A stretch of 32,635 nt of DNA from Mycolicibacterium llatzerense (GTDB lineage: Bacteria; Actinomycetota; Actinomycetes; Mycobacteriales; Mycobacteriaceae). A model generated the notes under the pieces. That model was not told the origin of the DNA. It ran no database searches and saw nothing but the letters and a program-made list of their open reading frames with translations. The translations under genes were made by a program, and so were the position numbers. This document shows positions 16,901-24,178 of the stretch, piece after piece. The stretch is from NCBI RefSeq assembly GCF_000878195.1, contig NZ_JXST01000055.1, positions 1 through 32,635 on the forward strand. Reading direction: 5' to 3'. Numbering within the stretch: the stretch's first letter is position 1; each line of letters opens with the position of its first letter.

Positions 16901-17408
16901 TCGGTAGGCCGAGGTCTGCCAGCAGCAGTTCGGATGCCCCCGGCACACTGGACGACTTCGCCGACGGGTCATCCCCCACCAGTGCCAGTACCCCGCCTTC
17001 GGGGTGCGTGCCCATGAGATTGGCGTGCCGGATTGCGTCTGCCGCCCGGTCGAGCCCAGGCGACTTGCCGTACCAGAACGCCGCCACCCCGCCCACGCGC
17101 TTGTCTGGTTGCACTGCGGCCAGTTGAGTGCCCTGCACCGCAGTGGCCGCCAATTCTTCATTGACCGCGGGCACGAACACGATTTCGTGTTCGTCGAGCA
17201 ACGGGGCATTCCGCAGTAGCTCGGTGTCGTAACCGGCCAACGGCGATCCCTCATAGCCGGAAATGAAGGCCGCAGTTGACCTTCCGTCGGCGATATCGGC
17301 GCGCCGCTGGTCCAGAACCAGGCGCACGAGGGCTTGGATGCCGGTGAGGTGAACCTCGCCGCTTACGGTGGTGTACCGGTCCAACAGTGTGGGAACGGGG
17401 TCAAGCAC
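13923..17408 (-). CDS. Fused indolepyruvate:ferredoxin oxidoreductase-type 2-oxoacid dehydrogenase
   Basis: 1161 residues, the typical size of the single-chain IorA-IorB fusions of aerobic bacteria. The N-terminal half holds the pyrimidine-binding domain (about 20-200). A thiamine-diphosphate domain follows, with CSGCPHN (422-428), NLGDGTFHHSG (488-498) and YNSAVAMTGGQ (518-528). Next is a cysteine-rich iron-sulfur region (Cys627, 630, 633, 639, then 660, 666, 671), the gamma domain (ITGVGGTGVVTLAQ, about 712-725) and a helical C-terminal domain. The family converts aryl-2-oxoacids to aryl-acyl-CoA plus CO2, reducing ferredoxin. The GTG start follows GAGGAG, 17 bases after the upstream monooxygenase gene, so it is the last gene of the operon. 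The actual 2-oxoacid substrate is unknown; indolepyruvate is only the family name. Confidence 0.92.
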   Translation of the reverse strand: MLDPVPTLLDRYTTVSGEVHLTGIQALVRLVLDQRRADIADGRSTAAFISGYEGSPLAGYDTELLRNAPLLDEHEIVFVPAVNEELAATAVQGTQLAAVQPDKRVGGVAAFWYGKSPGLDRAADAIRHANLMGTHPEGGVLALVGDDPSAKSSSVPGASELLLADLGLPILYPADPQQALDFGRHGIAMSRCSGLWVAMKVVTNVADGSCTVDMDPERVRPVVPDLAVNGVAYRHTVTARLAQPALGELERSRDGSRLEIARRYAAANGLNQITRRSADDRIGIVAAGKSYLDLAQAMRMMGVESGVRVLRLGMIHPIEPNIATDFASGLDHIIVVEEKRPLIELGLKDILYGLTGAPKIYGKRNPDGDSMFPADGELDPEAVVEHLAPVLQRFGVLAATEAQPRRRRSLNLPIVSRTPYFCSGCPHNISTKIPDGSTVGAGIGCHALVTLMDERQVGDVIGMTQMGGEGSQWIGMAPFLQRNHLIQNLGDGTFHHSGSLAIRAAVAAGVNITYKLLYNSAVAMTGGQQAVGGMSVTQICAAMLAEGVARIIVTTDDVKAYRKVKLPRGVAVWSRDRLDEAQLALADTAGVTLLIHDQECATELRRKRKRGLAPEPAERIMINERVCEGCGDCGQKSNCLSVQPVVTEFGRKTRIDQSSCNKDLSCLEGDCPSFITVIPAPNGRPRQHVPTDFWSELPAPPTSDAATHTTRITGVGGTGVVTLAQILSAAATLAGWRVRTLDQTGLAQKGGAVVSDIKITRTPVEEASKAAEGECDLYLGCDLLVAVDDKYLRAVDHVRSTAVVSTSEVPTGQMVVDPAVSFPDAGPLREAIRDAVRDSIFLDARAAAARLFGTDQYANLLLAGAAVQTGALPLPPSAIEEAISLNGAGVQANIAAFRYGRLAVADPKAFAKAAGPHEVPSPTRSAAVRHLVRQVGAHAGGELERLLTVRIADLIDYQSLRYAGEYTRYVANVVRAEHERILGSEQLSASVARELYKLMSYKDEYEVARLSLDPAVTAMVAAEFGPGARVAYRFHPPFLRALGLKRKISLGPWARPAFRILASGKKLRGTRADLFGLGRVRRCERELIIEYRAMIDEVVRGLNDTNLALAIEIADLPDMIRGYESIKLAGVDRYREAAASSMRRYRELVSGSQVRVQAAGG

Positions 17409-17425
17409 GAAAACTCCTCAGAAAA

Positions 17426-19072
17426 CTACGGTTGCGTTTCGAGATCGGCCGCACAACATGCCTGCCTTATCGCGAAGTTGATTTCCCTGACGTGGTCCCC
17501 GGTCAGGCCAGCACCGATCCAAGCGATGTGGCCGTCCGGTCGAACCAGAACCGCATGATCCTGCTCGAACCCCGGCAGCGCAGCACCGTCGATCATCAAG
17601 TCACGTCCAATGACGAATGCCTGCAAGGGAATCGCGACGTCATCCCGGCAAAGTCCGTCCAGCCACGCCGCGCCGTCAGGCCCGACGAGAAGGACGAACC
17701 CAGCGCCGACAAGGTCCAGCGTGGAGATCCGTTCACCGGCCAGTGTCACCCATCGATGCGGCACCCGGCCGCCCACGATCGGTTCGCTGATCGGGTCGGA
17801 GTCCACCGGACCGGACTCGCCGTAGACGTAGCCGAGCTCGAGGTCCAGATAGTCGAAGTGCGGGCGTTGTTGAGGCACTGCTTCGGCCAGCCGCAGACGT
17901 TCTGCGGCAGCGACTTCGGGATCGTCACTCTCCAGTCTCCCTGCGACAGCGAGAGTATTCGGACCGATCCCCGCATCCGCCATCTTGATCACGTTGGCAA
18001 TACTGTTTTCCGCATTTGCCAACGCCACTGGTCGTCGTTCCGATTCGTAGGTGTCGAGCAAGCGTTCCGGAGCCCAGCCCTGCAAGACGGCTGCAAGCTT
18101 CCAGCCAAGGTTGTCTGCGTCGACGAGGCCGGTGTTCATGCCCAGGCCACCCGTAGGCGGAAACTGGTGTGCGGCATCGCCAACCAGAAATATCCGGCCC
18201 TTTCGATACTGGCAAGCCGTGCTCGCGCCAAGTACCCACGTACCGACGGAGCGCACCTCGATCTCGAGATCGGAGATGCCGACCGCCTTGCGGACGAGGC
18301 CCCGGCACCGGTCGGGTGTGTAATCGGCGACGGCAGACTTTTCGGGATCGAAGCTTGTGTGAAATGTCCATCGGTTGGCGCCCAGTCTGATGAACACGCC
18401 TGGGCATTCGGTGTTCAGTGCCCAGAACAGCAATTCAGATTTCTTGTCTGTCCACTCCGACAGGTCAGCGTGGAAGTAGATGTTGAGCTGTTGCCCGAAC
18501 TCTGGGATGCCTTCCACACCGATGCCGATACTGTCGCGCAGTCGCCCGCAGGCGCCCTCGGCGTCGATGAGGTAGGCGGCCGTGAGCGTTTCCCGCCGAC
18601 CATCTGTGTCCACCGCTATCGCGACGTCATCGCCGCGATCCTCAATACTCAAGACCTTTGTGCGGTATCGCACTTCAGCCATCCCGGACTTCCGCACCGC
18701 ATCGAGCAGGCGCTCCTGGACCCGGTCTTGTGCACATGAGGCCATGGCGACCGGGGAGGCGTTCTTCCGCCGGGCAAGATGCTCTGCGGGCGCCTCGGCC
18801 AACTCAATTCGACCGAATTCCTCGCCGGCAACGGTGTGCTTCCACAAGATGCTGATGCCGTCGTGCAGGTGGATTGCTTCGGCGCTGATGTGATCAGCGA
18901 TTCCCCAACTACGAAGCAGTTCCATTGATCTGGTGTTGATGACATGGGCGCGCGGATGAGGGTTGATGCCGTCGTGCTGGTCGCACACGATCGTGCGCAC
19001 GCCATAGCGACCCAACACATACGCCGCTGCCAATCCCGTCGGACCGGCACCGATGATGACCACAGAAGTCAT
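17426..19072 (-). CDS. Group A FAD-dependent aromatic monooxygenase (MhpA/phenol hydroxylase-like)
   Basis: 548 residues from ATG 19072, which has GGAGG nine bases upstream; an in-frame GTG at 19096 would overlap the preceding gene and lacks such a site. The FAD-binding GxGxxG is at 8-13 (GAGPTG), and the GD motif is intact (GRIFLVGDAAHQFPPTGGLG, about 292-311). The DG motif is unusual: DAEGACGRLR (170-179) replaces the typical xxDGARSxxR, with Glu172 for Asp and Gly176 for Ser. A thioredoxin-like C-terminal domain (about 430-548) is present, as in phenol and 3-(3-hydroxyphenyl)propionate hydroxylases. Such enzymes hydroxylate a phenolic ring with NAD(P)H and O2. It lies between the dioxygenase-like gene (14 bases upstream) and the 2-oxoacid oxidoreductase gene. 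Confidence 0.92.
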   Translation of the reverse strand: MTSVVIIGAGPTGLAAAYVLGRYGVRTIVCDQHDGINPHPRAHVINTRSMELLRSWGIADHISAEAIHLHDGISILWKHTVAGEEFGRIELAEAPAEHLARRKNASPVAMASCAQDRVQERLLDAVRKSGMAEVRYRTKVLSIEDRGDDVAIAVDTDGRRETLTAAYLIDAEGACGRLRDSIGIGVEGIPEFGQQLNIYFHADLSEWTDKKSELLFWALNTECPGVFIRLGANRWTFHTSFDPEKSAVADYTPDRCRGLVRKAVGISDLEIEVRSVGTWVLGASTACQYRKGRIFLVGDAAHQFPPTGGLGMNTGLVDADNLGWKLAAVLQGWAPERLLDTYESERRPVALANAENSIANVIKMADAGIGPNTLAVAGRLESDDPEVAAAERLRLAEAVPQQRPHFDYLDLELGYVYGESGPVDSDPISEPIVGGRVPHRWVTLAGERISTLDLVGAGFVLLVGPDGAAWLDGLCRDDVAIPLQAFVIGRDLMIDGAALPGFEQDHAVLVRPDGHIAWIGAGLTGDHVREINFAIRQACCAADLETQP

Positions 19073-19086
19073 TGAACTGCCCTCCC

Positions 19087-19599
19087 TCACGACCACTTGA
19101 CGAGTTCGACAAACGGCTCACCGGTCTCAAAGCGTGTTATCAGCTCTTCAGGATCGAATGTGATGCCAATCGGGTTGGCCGCGAAGGCGTCTGACGTGAC
19201 GAAGTCCTGCGTTTCTTCGTTTGTCATGCTGTCGATCTGCAGCTCGATCTGGTTGCCGTCAGGGTCGCGGTAGTACATCGACAGCGTCGGACCGTGGTTC
19301 ACACACCAAAATGGCTGCACGCCTTGGTTCTTGAGGCTGACGTAGTTGTCGAAGAGCGCCTGCATCGAGCCGAACGTGAATGCGATGTGATGCAGACCGG
19401 TGTGGCGGTCCTCGGGCGGTTCGGAGGCCCCCGTCGCCACGAACGCGAGACGGTGATGTTCGTCGTCGTACGTCATGAACGCGATCGCAGGGGTGGCGAA
19501 GGCGACCTCGCCATCGAGGAGCTGGACGTACCAATCGGTCATCTCTTGGACGCGACCGGTACGCAGCACCACGTGGGCGAGTTTCTCTGGTGAGGGCAT
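19087..19599 (-). CDS. Single-domain VOC protein, type I extradiol dioxygenase-like
   Basis: 170 residues from ATG 19599, preceded by AGGAG; open frame upstream is ignored because it crosses the promoter. The VOC fold carries a recognisable metal triad: His9 (KLAHVVLRT), His71 (GLHHIAF) and Glu119 (DPDGNQIELQ). The pattern YYRDPDGNQIEL is typical of extradiol ring-cleavage and related VOC enzymes. Two-domain extradiol enzymes are about 300 residues; this one resembles the one-domain class. In this operon it would cleave the catechol made by the flavin hydroxylase, which is inference from context. It is the first gene of the leftward operon, driven by a promoter with two operator copies. Confidence 0.88.
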   Translation of the reverse strand: MPSPEKLAHVVLRTGRVQEMTDWYVQLLDGEVAFATPAIAFMTYDDEHHRLAFVATGASEPPEDRHTGLHHIAFTFGSMQALFDNYVSLKNQGVQPFWCVNHGPTLSMYYRDPDGNQIELQIDSMTNEETQDFVTSDAFAANPIGITFDPEELITRFETGEPFVELVKWS

Positions 19600-19635
19600 C
19601 GACAAGCTCCTGGTTGTAGCGGAATACACACCCCT

Positions 19636-19652
19636 CTTGAATGTGATACAAG
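19636..19652. promoter_or_regulatory. Operator copy A (imperfect CTTGA-N7-TCAAG)
   Basis: CTTGA-ATGTGAT-ACAAG is one base away from the perfect motif seen at 19669-19685 and 20370-20386. It would cover the predicted transcription start of the leftward operon. Its centre is 33 bases from copy B, about three helical turns. Confidence 0.6.
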
Positions 19653-19654
19653 AC

Positions 19655-19684
19655 ACGGTAGCCATTGTCTTGAATGAAAGTCAA
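19655..19684 (-). promoter_or_regulatory. Promoter of the dioxygenase-monooxygenase-oxidoreductase operon
   Basis: On the minus strand, TTGACT (19679-19684) and TACCGT (19655-19660) have an 18-base spacer. Transcription would start near 19648, giving a leader of about 49 bases with an AGGAG site. The -35 hexamer is inside operator copy B. Confidence 0.55.
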
Positions 19685-19685
19685 G
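19669..19685. promoter_or_regulatory. Operator copy B (perfect CTTGA-N7-TCAAG)
   Basis: CTTGA-ATGAAAG-TCAAG is a 17-bp inverted repeat embracing the TTGACT -35 box read on the minus strand. Its architecture is the same as at 20370-20386. Confidence 0.7.
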
Positions 19686-19764
19686 AGAGCCGCCTGCGTC
19701 AATTCCCAAGCAACACAAAGAGACCGACCCGAAGGGCCGGCGCAAACAGTGGCTTGGCGCCCGC

Positions 19765-20340
19765 TTACCGGCCGCGCTTCGTCGCGGCAACTGCGGCCAA
19801 CGACTCGAACACGAGGCCGATCAATTCGCCGGCCGAGCGGTCCAGGCGGCGACTGCTGATCAGCATTCCCTCGAACAACACATGCGCCATGTCGGCGATC
19901 AATTCGGTGTCGACACCGCCCGGGTTACGCTCGGCGATCGCAGCGAGGAGTCGCTCGTCCAGCCACGACTGCACGCGGTCGTAGGCGACGCGGATCGCCT
20001 CCGACTCTTCCATCCGCTCATAAGCCTCGCGATGCAGACTGCGATACGACTGCGCGTCCGACACCAATGCCACCAGTTCCGCGTAGGGGTCTCCGTTGAT
20101 CTTCCGATCAGCCTCGACCCGTTCGCGCACAGAGTCGAAGATGGAAGTGAGCGCCGCGGCGAACAGATCGTCCTTGGTCGGGTAGTACCAATGCACTGCG
20201 GCCGGGGCCACACCGGCAGCGCGCCCCACCGCGGCCACGCTCGTCCCCCGATATCCGTTGGCCGCGAACAGTTCCACAGCCTGCTCGAGAATGGCCGCCT
20301 CGCGCTCGGCCCGCGGAATCTGCTGACGGTTCCTTGGCAT
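19765..20340 (-). CDS. TetR family regulator, likely repressor of the flanking catabolic genes
   Basis: 191 residues from ATG 20340; a -10-like TATCAT (20347-20352, minus strand) six bases upstream points to a leaderless message. The helix-turn-helix covers about residues 11-60 (REAAILEQAVELFAANGYRG, SVAAVGRAAGVAPAAVHWYY, TKDDLF). The rest is a helical effector-binding domain with no specific motif. It is divergent from the FAH-hydrolase gene, 95 bases apart, and upstream of the co-oriented dioxygenase operon. The shared region has the CTTGA-N7-TCAAG operator and a second, longer inverted repeat, so autoregulation and control of both transcription units are likely. An aromatic acid or CoA-thioester effector would fit, but is a guess. 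Confidence 0.92.
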   Translation of the reverse strand: MPRNRQQIPRAEREAAILEQAVELFAANGYRGTSVAAVGRAAGVAPAAVHWYYPTKDDLFAAALTSIFDSVRERVEADRKINGDPYAELVALVSDAQSYRSLHREAYERMEESEAIRVAYDRVQSWLDERLLAAIAERNPGGVDTELIADMAHVLFEGMLISSRRLDRSAGELIGLVFESLAAVAATKRGR

Positions 20341-20369
20341 GCGGGAATGATACCGATCTGCCCAGAACT

Positions 20370-20386
20370 CTTGACTGCGCGTCAAG
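20370..20386. promoter_or_regulatory. Operator copy C (perfect CTTGA-N7-TCAAG)
   Basis: CTTGA-CTGCGCG-TCAAG includes the TTGACT -35 box of the rightward promoter and lies about 30 bases upstream of the tetR start. The flanking C/G extend the symmetric arms to CTTGAC/GTCAAG. Confidence 0.7.
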
Positions 20387-20400
20387 TAATCTCTTAACTA
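20371..20400 (+). promoter_or_regulatory. Promoter of the FAH-hydrolase/acyl-CoA ligase operon
   Basis: TTGACT (20371-20376) and TAACTA (20395-20400) have an 18-base spacer, the same geometry as the leftward promoter. The predicted leader is about 29 bases with a GAGGAG ribosome site at 20425-20430. Confidence 0.6.
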
Positions 20401-20414
20401 ATAGATAAGAGATT
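20388..20414. promoter_or_regulatory. 27-bp inverted repeat over the -10 region
   Basis: AATCTCTTA (20388-20396) and TAAGAGATT (20406-20414) are perfect 9-bp arms with a 9-base spacer. It overlaps the predicted -10 box and start site of the rightward promoter. It is distinct from the CTTGA motif and much AT-richer than its surroundings. Confidence 0.65.
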
Positions 20415-20435
20415 CGGTTGGACTGAGGAGAACCC

Positions 20436-21302
20436 ATGCGGCTGTACACAACTGACCGTGGCATCGGCAGAGAGGATCGCGACGGCACATTGGGGCTGCT
20501 CGACCTCCCTTACCGCGACCTCGGCGAGCTGTTGTCGGGGCCCGGCCTGGACGCCGCTCGAAGCGCAGCGTTCACCGAGGAGGTCGAACTGGCCGAAGCC
20601 AAGCTCTTGGCCCCGATCATCCGGCCCGGAAAGATCCTCATCGTCGGCCTGAACTACCCGAGCCATGCCGAAGAGGCATTGGCGGCCTTCGCTGCCATGG
20701 GTCGCGGCGACATCGCCATGCCCACCGAGCCGAACATGCATCTCATCGCTGGATCGGCGACCATCGGCCCGACCGAAGAGATCAAGTTGCCCGTGATCGC
20801 ACCAGACGAAGTCGACTATGAAGGCGAGCTCGCCGTCGTCATGGGCCAGGCCGCAGCATCAGTTCCGGTTGATCGGGCATGGGACTATGTGGCTGGTTTG
20901 ACCATCGCAAATGACCTCGGGGCCAGGGACATTCAGCGACGCGCCATGACAGGCGATCCCGTCGCGTCGATCGGAGTGGCGAAGAGCTTCGACACTTTCA
21001 AGCCCCTCGGCCCCTGTCTCGTGACAGCAGACGAGTTCTCGGACGGCCTCGATTTGAGGCTGCAGACACGCGTGAATGGCGAAGTGCGACAGGATGATCG
21101 AACCAGTAGCTTCATCTATTCGATCGCGGAGTTGGTCGCGCACTTCTCGAAACACCAGACACTTCACCCCGGCGACGTCATCTGCACCGGCACACCAAGC
21201 GGGGCCGGCTTCTTCACGGGACGCTACCTGCGGCCCGGCGACGAGGTCGAGGTCACCATCGAACGCATTGGAGTGCTGCGCAACCGAGTATCCGCGGCAT
21301 GA
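20436..21302 (+). CDS. Fumarylacetoacetate hydrolase (FAH) family protein
   Basis: 288 residues, typical of the bacterial FAH superfamily (isomerase/hydrolase/decarboxylase group). The metal site is visible: DYEGELAVV with Glu129 and Glu131, and NDLGARD with Asp160. Other family motifs are GLNYPSHAEE (71-80), Lys184 in KSFDTFKPLGP, NGEVRQDD and PGDVICTGTPSG (245-256). Members hydrolyse acylpyruvates, decarboxylate or isomerise ring-cleavage products such as those of homoprotocatechuate and gentisate degradation. Here it is first in a two-gene operon with the ligase gene (ATGA overlap) and divergent from TetR. A role in processing the ring-fission product made by the neighbouring oxygenases is inferred. 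Confidence 0.93.
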   Translation: MRLYTTDRGIGREDRDGTLGLLDLPYRDLGELLSGPGLDAARSAAFTEEVELAEAKLLAPIIRPGKILIVGLNYPSHAEEALAAFAAMGRGDIAMPTEPNMHLIAGSATIGPTEEIKLPVIAPDEVDYEGELAVVMGQAAASVPVDRAWDYVAGLTIANDLGARDIQRRAMTGDPVASIGVAKSFDTFKPLGPCLVTADEFSDGLDLRLQTRVNGEVRQDDRTSSFIYSIAELVAHFSKHQTLHPGDVICTGTPSGAGFFTGRYLRPGDEVEVTIERIGVLRNRVSAA

Positions 21303-23137
21303 CCCCCAATATCTGGACGCCGGCTGAACAGAATCTTCCCGAGACCACGTACGACCTACTGGTGCGGTCTGCCGTCCGCTTCGGCGACAAACCCGCGTTA
21401 CATCTGCTCGCGGACGGTTCGAAATGGCGCACACCAACGACGTGGACGTACAACGACCTACTTGGCCGCGTCACCCAAGCTGCCAACACGTATCTCGACG
21501 TCGGGCTCCCCAGTGGTGGAGTCGTTGGCCTGTTGCTGCCCAACACGGCTGCGAGCTATCCCGCGCTACTCGGAGCGCAAGCCGTAGGCATCGTCAACTC
21601 CGTCAACCCGATGCTGGCCACCGAACACGTCATCGACATATTCAGGCTCACCGGCGCCAATGTCCTTGTCGCACCGGCACCGAGCCTCGACGCAGACGGC
21701 TGGGACAAGGCGTGCGAGGTGCTCGCAGCGCTCCCCGAGATCACTGCACTGATCACTGTGGGCGGCCCTGTGCACAGTCCACCCGACCGCTGGGCCGGCG
21801 ACTTCGACCAGTTGTGTGCGGCTCGGTCCGCTGCACGGCTGAGCATCGCAACGAGGAGATCGTCGAGCGACTTCGCTGCCTACTTCCACACCGGCGGCAC
21901 AACCGGAACACCAAAGGTCGCGCCGCACACACACGCCGCCGAGATCTACCTCGCGTGGGCGTTGGGCACTCATGGCGCGTTCGGCGGGGAGCTATGTGTG
22001 TTGTCAGGCCTGCCGCTGTTCCACGTCAACGCGGTCATCGTCACCACTCTGACGCCCCTCCTCGCCGGCGGCACCACTGTGGCATTGGGACCATTGGGAT
22101 TTCGTGATCGTGAGGCCGTCGCCGCCTTCTGGCGGATCGTCGAACACTTTCGGATCACCACCTTCTCGGCGGTGCCCACGGTGTATGCCTCCCTGCCTCC
22201 GGTTCCCGACGACGTTGACATCTCCAGCATGCGCGCGGGAATCGTTGGAGCCGCAGCGCTTCCGACAGCCGTGCGAACACAATTCGAGGCGGCGACCGGC
22301 ATACCGATGATCGAGGGATATGGCCTGACGGAAGCGACCTGCGCCAGCACGTTCGTCCCGTTGGGCGACGCCCGGTACGGAAGCGTGGGTCTGCCGCTGC
22401 CCTACCAACAGGTCAAGGCAGTCCGCCTTGACGATGAGGGGCGCCCGGCTGACGACTGCCCTGCCGGGGAGGTCGGCGTGCTCGCGATCTCTGGACCCGC
22501 TGTGTTCCCAGGGTATTTGCGGCAAGGGCCCAATGGTCCGGCTCCCGATCCGACCGGAGTTATCGAGGACGGCTGGCTGCTGACGGGCGACCTGGGACGA
22601 GTGGGCGCCGATGGGTTTGTCTATCTGTCTGGCCGCGCCAAAGACCTGATCATCCGCGGTGGTCACAACATCGATCCGAGACTCATCGAGGAGGCCCTGC
22701 TCTCCCACCCCGACGTGGTCGCCGTCGCCGCCGTGCCACGACCGGACGCGCATTCAGGCGAGGTCCCAGCCGCATATGTTGTCCTGCGCGCCGGCGCAAC
22801 CGCGAGCGCAGACACCCTCCGGCGATGGGCCACGGCTCACTGCCCCGAGCCGGCATCGGTTCCCAAGTTCTTCCACATCGTGGATGCGATACCCGTGACC
22901 GCAGTCGGAAAAGTCCACAAGGTCCCACTGGCACACGACTCGATACGTCGGGTGGTGCTGCAAGAACTGGAAGAGTCAAAGCTCAGCGCCACAGTTGTCG
23001 TCGCCGATGTGGACGGGCGTGCGCACGCAACGGTTCAATTGGTCGACGGCGCCAACCACGGAATTCTTGGAACGATCCGGAATCGGCTGTCCCGCTACGG
23101 ATTCAGCTATGAGGTTGCCAACTCCACCTCAGCGTGA
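21299..23137 (+). CDS. Acyl-CoA synthetase (AMP-forming, ANL superfamily)
   Basis: 612 residues. Adenylation motifs are all present: the P-loop HTGGTTGTPK (197-206), GYGLTE (340-345), TGDLG (429-433, Asp431), the hinge region GRAKDLIIRGGHNI (445-458) and the catalytic Lys538 (VGKV). About 60 residues follow the C-terminal domain, longer than usual, with no recognised motif. The enzyme activates a carboxylic acid as acyl-AMP, then forms a CoA thioester; chain length or aromatic preference cannot be read with confidence. Its ATG overlaps the FAH stop codon (ATGA), indicating translational coupling. It could activate the starting acid or a fragment released by the hydrolase. Confidence 0.92.
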   Translation: MTPNIWTPAEQNLPETTYDLLVRSAVRFGDKPALHLLADGSKWRTPTTWTYNDLLGRVTQAANTYLDVGLPSGGVVGLLLPNTAASYPALLGAQAVGIVNSVNPMLATEHVIDIFRLTGANVLVAPAPSLDADGWDKACEVLAALPEITALITVGGPVHSPPDRWAGDFDQLCAARSAARLSIATRRSSSDFAAYFHTGGTTGTPKVAPHTHAAEIYLAWALGTHGAFGGELCVLSGLPLFHVNAVIVTTLTPLLAGGTTVALGPLGFRDREAVAAFWRIVEHFRITTFSAVPTVYASLPPVPDDVDISSMRAGIVGAAALPTAVRTQFEAATGIPMIEGYGLTEATCASTFVPLGDARYGSVGLPLPYQQVKAVRLDDEGRPADDCPAGEVGVLAISGPAVFPGYLRQGPNGPAPDPTGVIEDGWLLTGDLGRVGADGFVYLSGRAKDLIIRGGHNIDPRLIEEALLSHPDVVAVAAVPRPDAHSGEVPAAYVVLRAGATASADTLRRWATAHCPEPASVPKFFHIVDAIPVTAVGKVHKVPLAHDSIRRVVLQELEESKLSATVVVADVDGRAHATVQLVDGANHGILGTIRNRLSRYGFSYEVANSTSA

Positions 23138-23170
23138 CGGAGGAGTCAAGAACTCGCTACACTGCTGCGC

Positions 23171-23995
23171 CTACTTCAGCAGACGGCCGGCCCCGACAGC
23201 GACGAGGCGCTGGTAGGCCGAACCCAGGACCCGCGCCATGAGGTCCAGCGCGATCGCGTCGGGACCGATCAACACGCGGGCCTTCTTCGTCTCGACCCCG
23301 TCGGTGATGGTCTTGGCCGCAGCCTCGGCGCTCGTCCGGGCGAGCCGCTTGTTGAAGACCTCGGCAAGCCGCTGCGCATCCCGTCCCTCGCCTGCGGTCG
23401 AGTTGTTCGCGATGTTGGTCTTGATACCACCGGGATGCACACACGTCACGGAGACGGGATGACCCGCCACGATCATCTCCTGACGCAGCGCTTCGGTGAA
23501 CCCACGAACGGCGAATTTCGCTGCGTTGTAGGCACTCTGGCCGGGGATCGCAATGAGGCCGAACAGAGACGAGACGTTGATGACGTGGCCGTCGCCGGAG
23601 GCGATCAGGTGCGGCAGAAACGCTTTCGTGCCGTTGACGACGCCCCAGAAATCGACGTCCATGATGCGCTCGATGTCTTTGAAGTCCGAGTGCTCCACGT
23701 CGCCGGTGAACGCGATACCCGCATTGCTGTATACCTGATTGACCTTGCCGAAGTAGCCGGCGACATCGTCCGCATACAGCAGAAAAGCCTCGCGCTCAGC
23801 GACATTGAGCCGGTCGGCCTTGACCTCGACACCGAATTGCCGCACCAGGCGTTCAGTTTCGGCGAGGCCGTCGACGTCTACATCGGAGATCGCGAGCTTC
23901 GCACCCTTGGCGGCGAGACGCACCGCCAGCGCACGGCCGATGCCCGACCCGGCGCCGGTGATGACGCAGACTTTTCCTTCAAATGACGTGCTCAC
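23171..23995 (-). CDS. Short-chain dehydrogenase/reductase (classical SDR)
   Basis: 274 residues from GTG 23995, preceded by AGGAGG at seven-base spacing. Cofactor motif TGAGSGIG (13-20) and Asp38 after the second strand favour NAD(H). NAG is at 91-93, and the active site is Ser143 (NVSSLFG), Tyr156 and Lys160 (YNAAK). It probably oxidises or reduces a hydroxy or keto group on a catabolic intermediate. It converges on the ligase gene (33-base gap) and is divergent from the transporter gene, sharing a 255-base upstream region. No CTTGA operator is seen in that region, so its link to the TetR regulon is only positional. Confidence 0.92.
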   Translation of the reverse strand: MSTSFEGKVCVITGAGSGIGRALAVRLAAKGAKLAISDVDVDGLAETERLVRQFGVEVKADRLNVAEREAFLLYADDVAGYFGKVNQVYSNAGIAFTGDVEHSDFKDIERIMDVDFWGVVNGTKAFLPHLIASGDGHVINVSSLFGLIAIPGQSAYNAAKFAVRGFTEALRQEMIVAGHPVSVTCVHPGGIKTNIANNSTAGEGRDAQRLAEVFNKRLARTSAEAAAKTITDGVETKKARVLIGPDAIALDLMARVLGSAYQRLVAVGAGRLLK

Positions 23996-24178
23996 GTGTG
24001 TACCTCCTGAGGTGGGACTGCGGGGCGAGTTCGCCGGACCTGAACAGAGCCACGTCGGCTGTGAGTGTCAAGTACGTCGGCACTGATGATCAGCGGACCA
24101 GCGCACTGGGCGAAAGGTGCACGTATCCCAAATATCAACATTTGATGTGCAAAGTGCACCACCGCGGAGCAATCCCTC

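Noticed and set aside
19073..19096. GTG 19096 as start of the flavin monooxygenase
   Set aside because: It would overlap the upstream gene and place residues before the canonical N-terminal FAD-binding strand; ATG 19072 has GGAGG at good spacing.
19600..19665. Upstream extension of the small dioxygenase-like protein
   Set aside because: The extension crosses the predicted promoter and operator copy A, has no homology, and ATG 19599 has a good AGGAG site.
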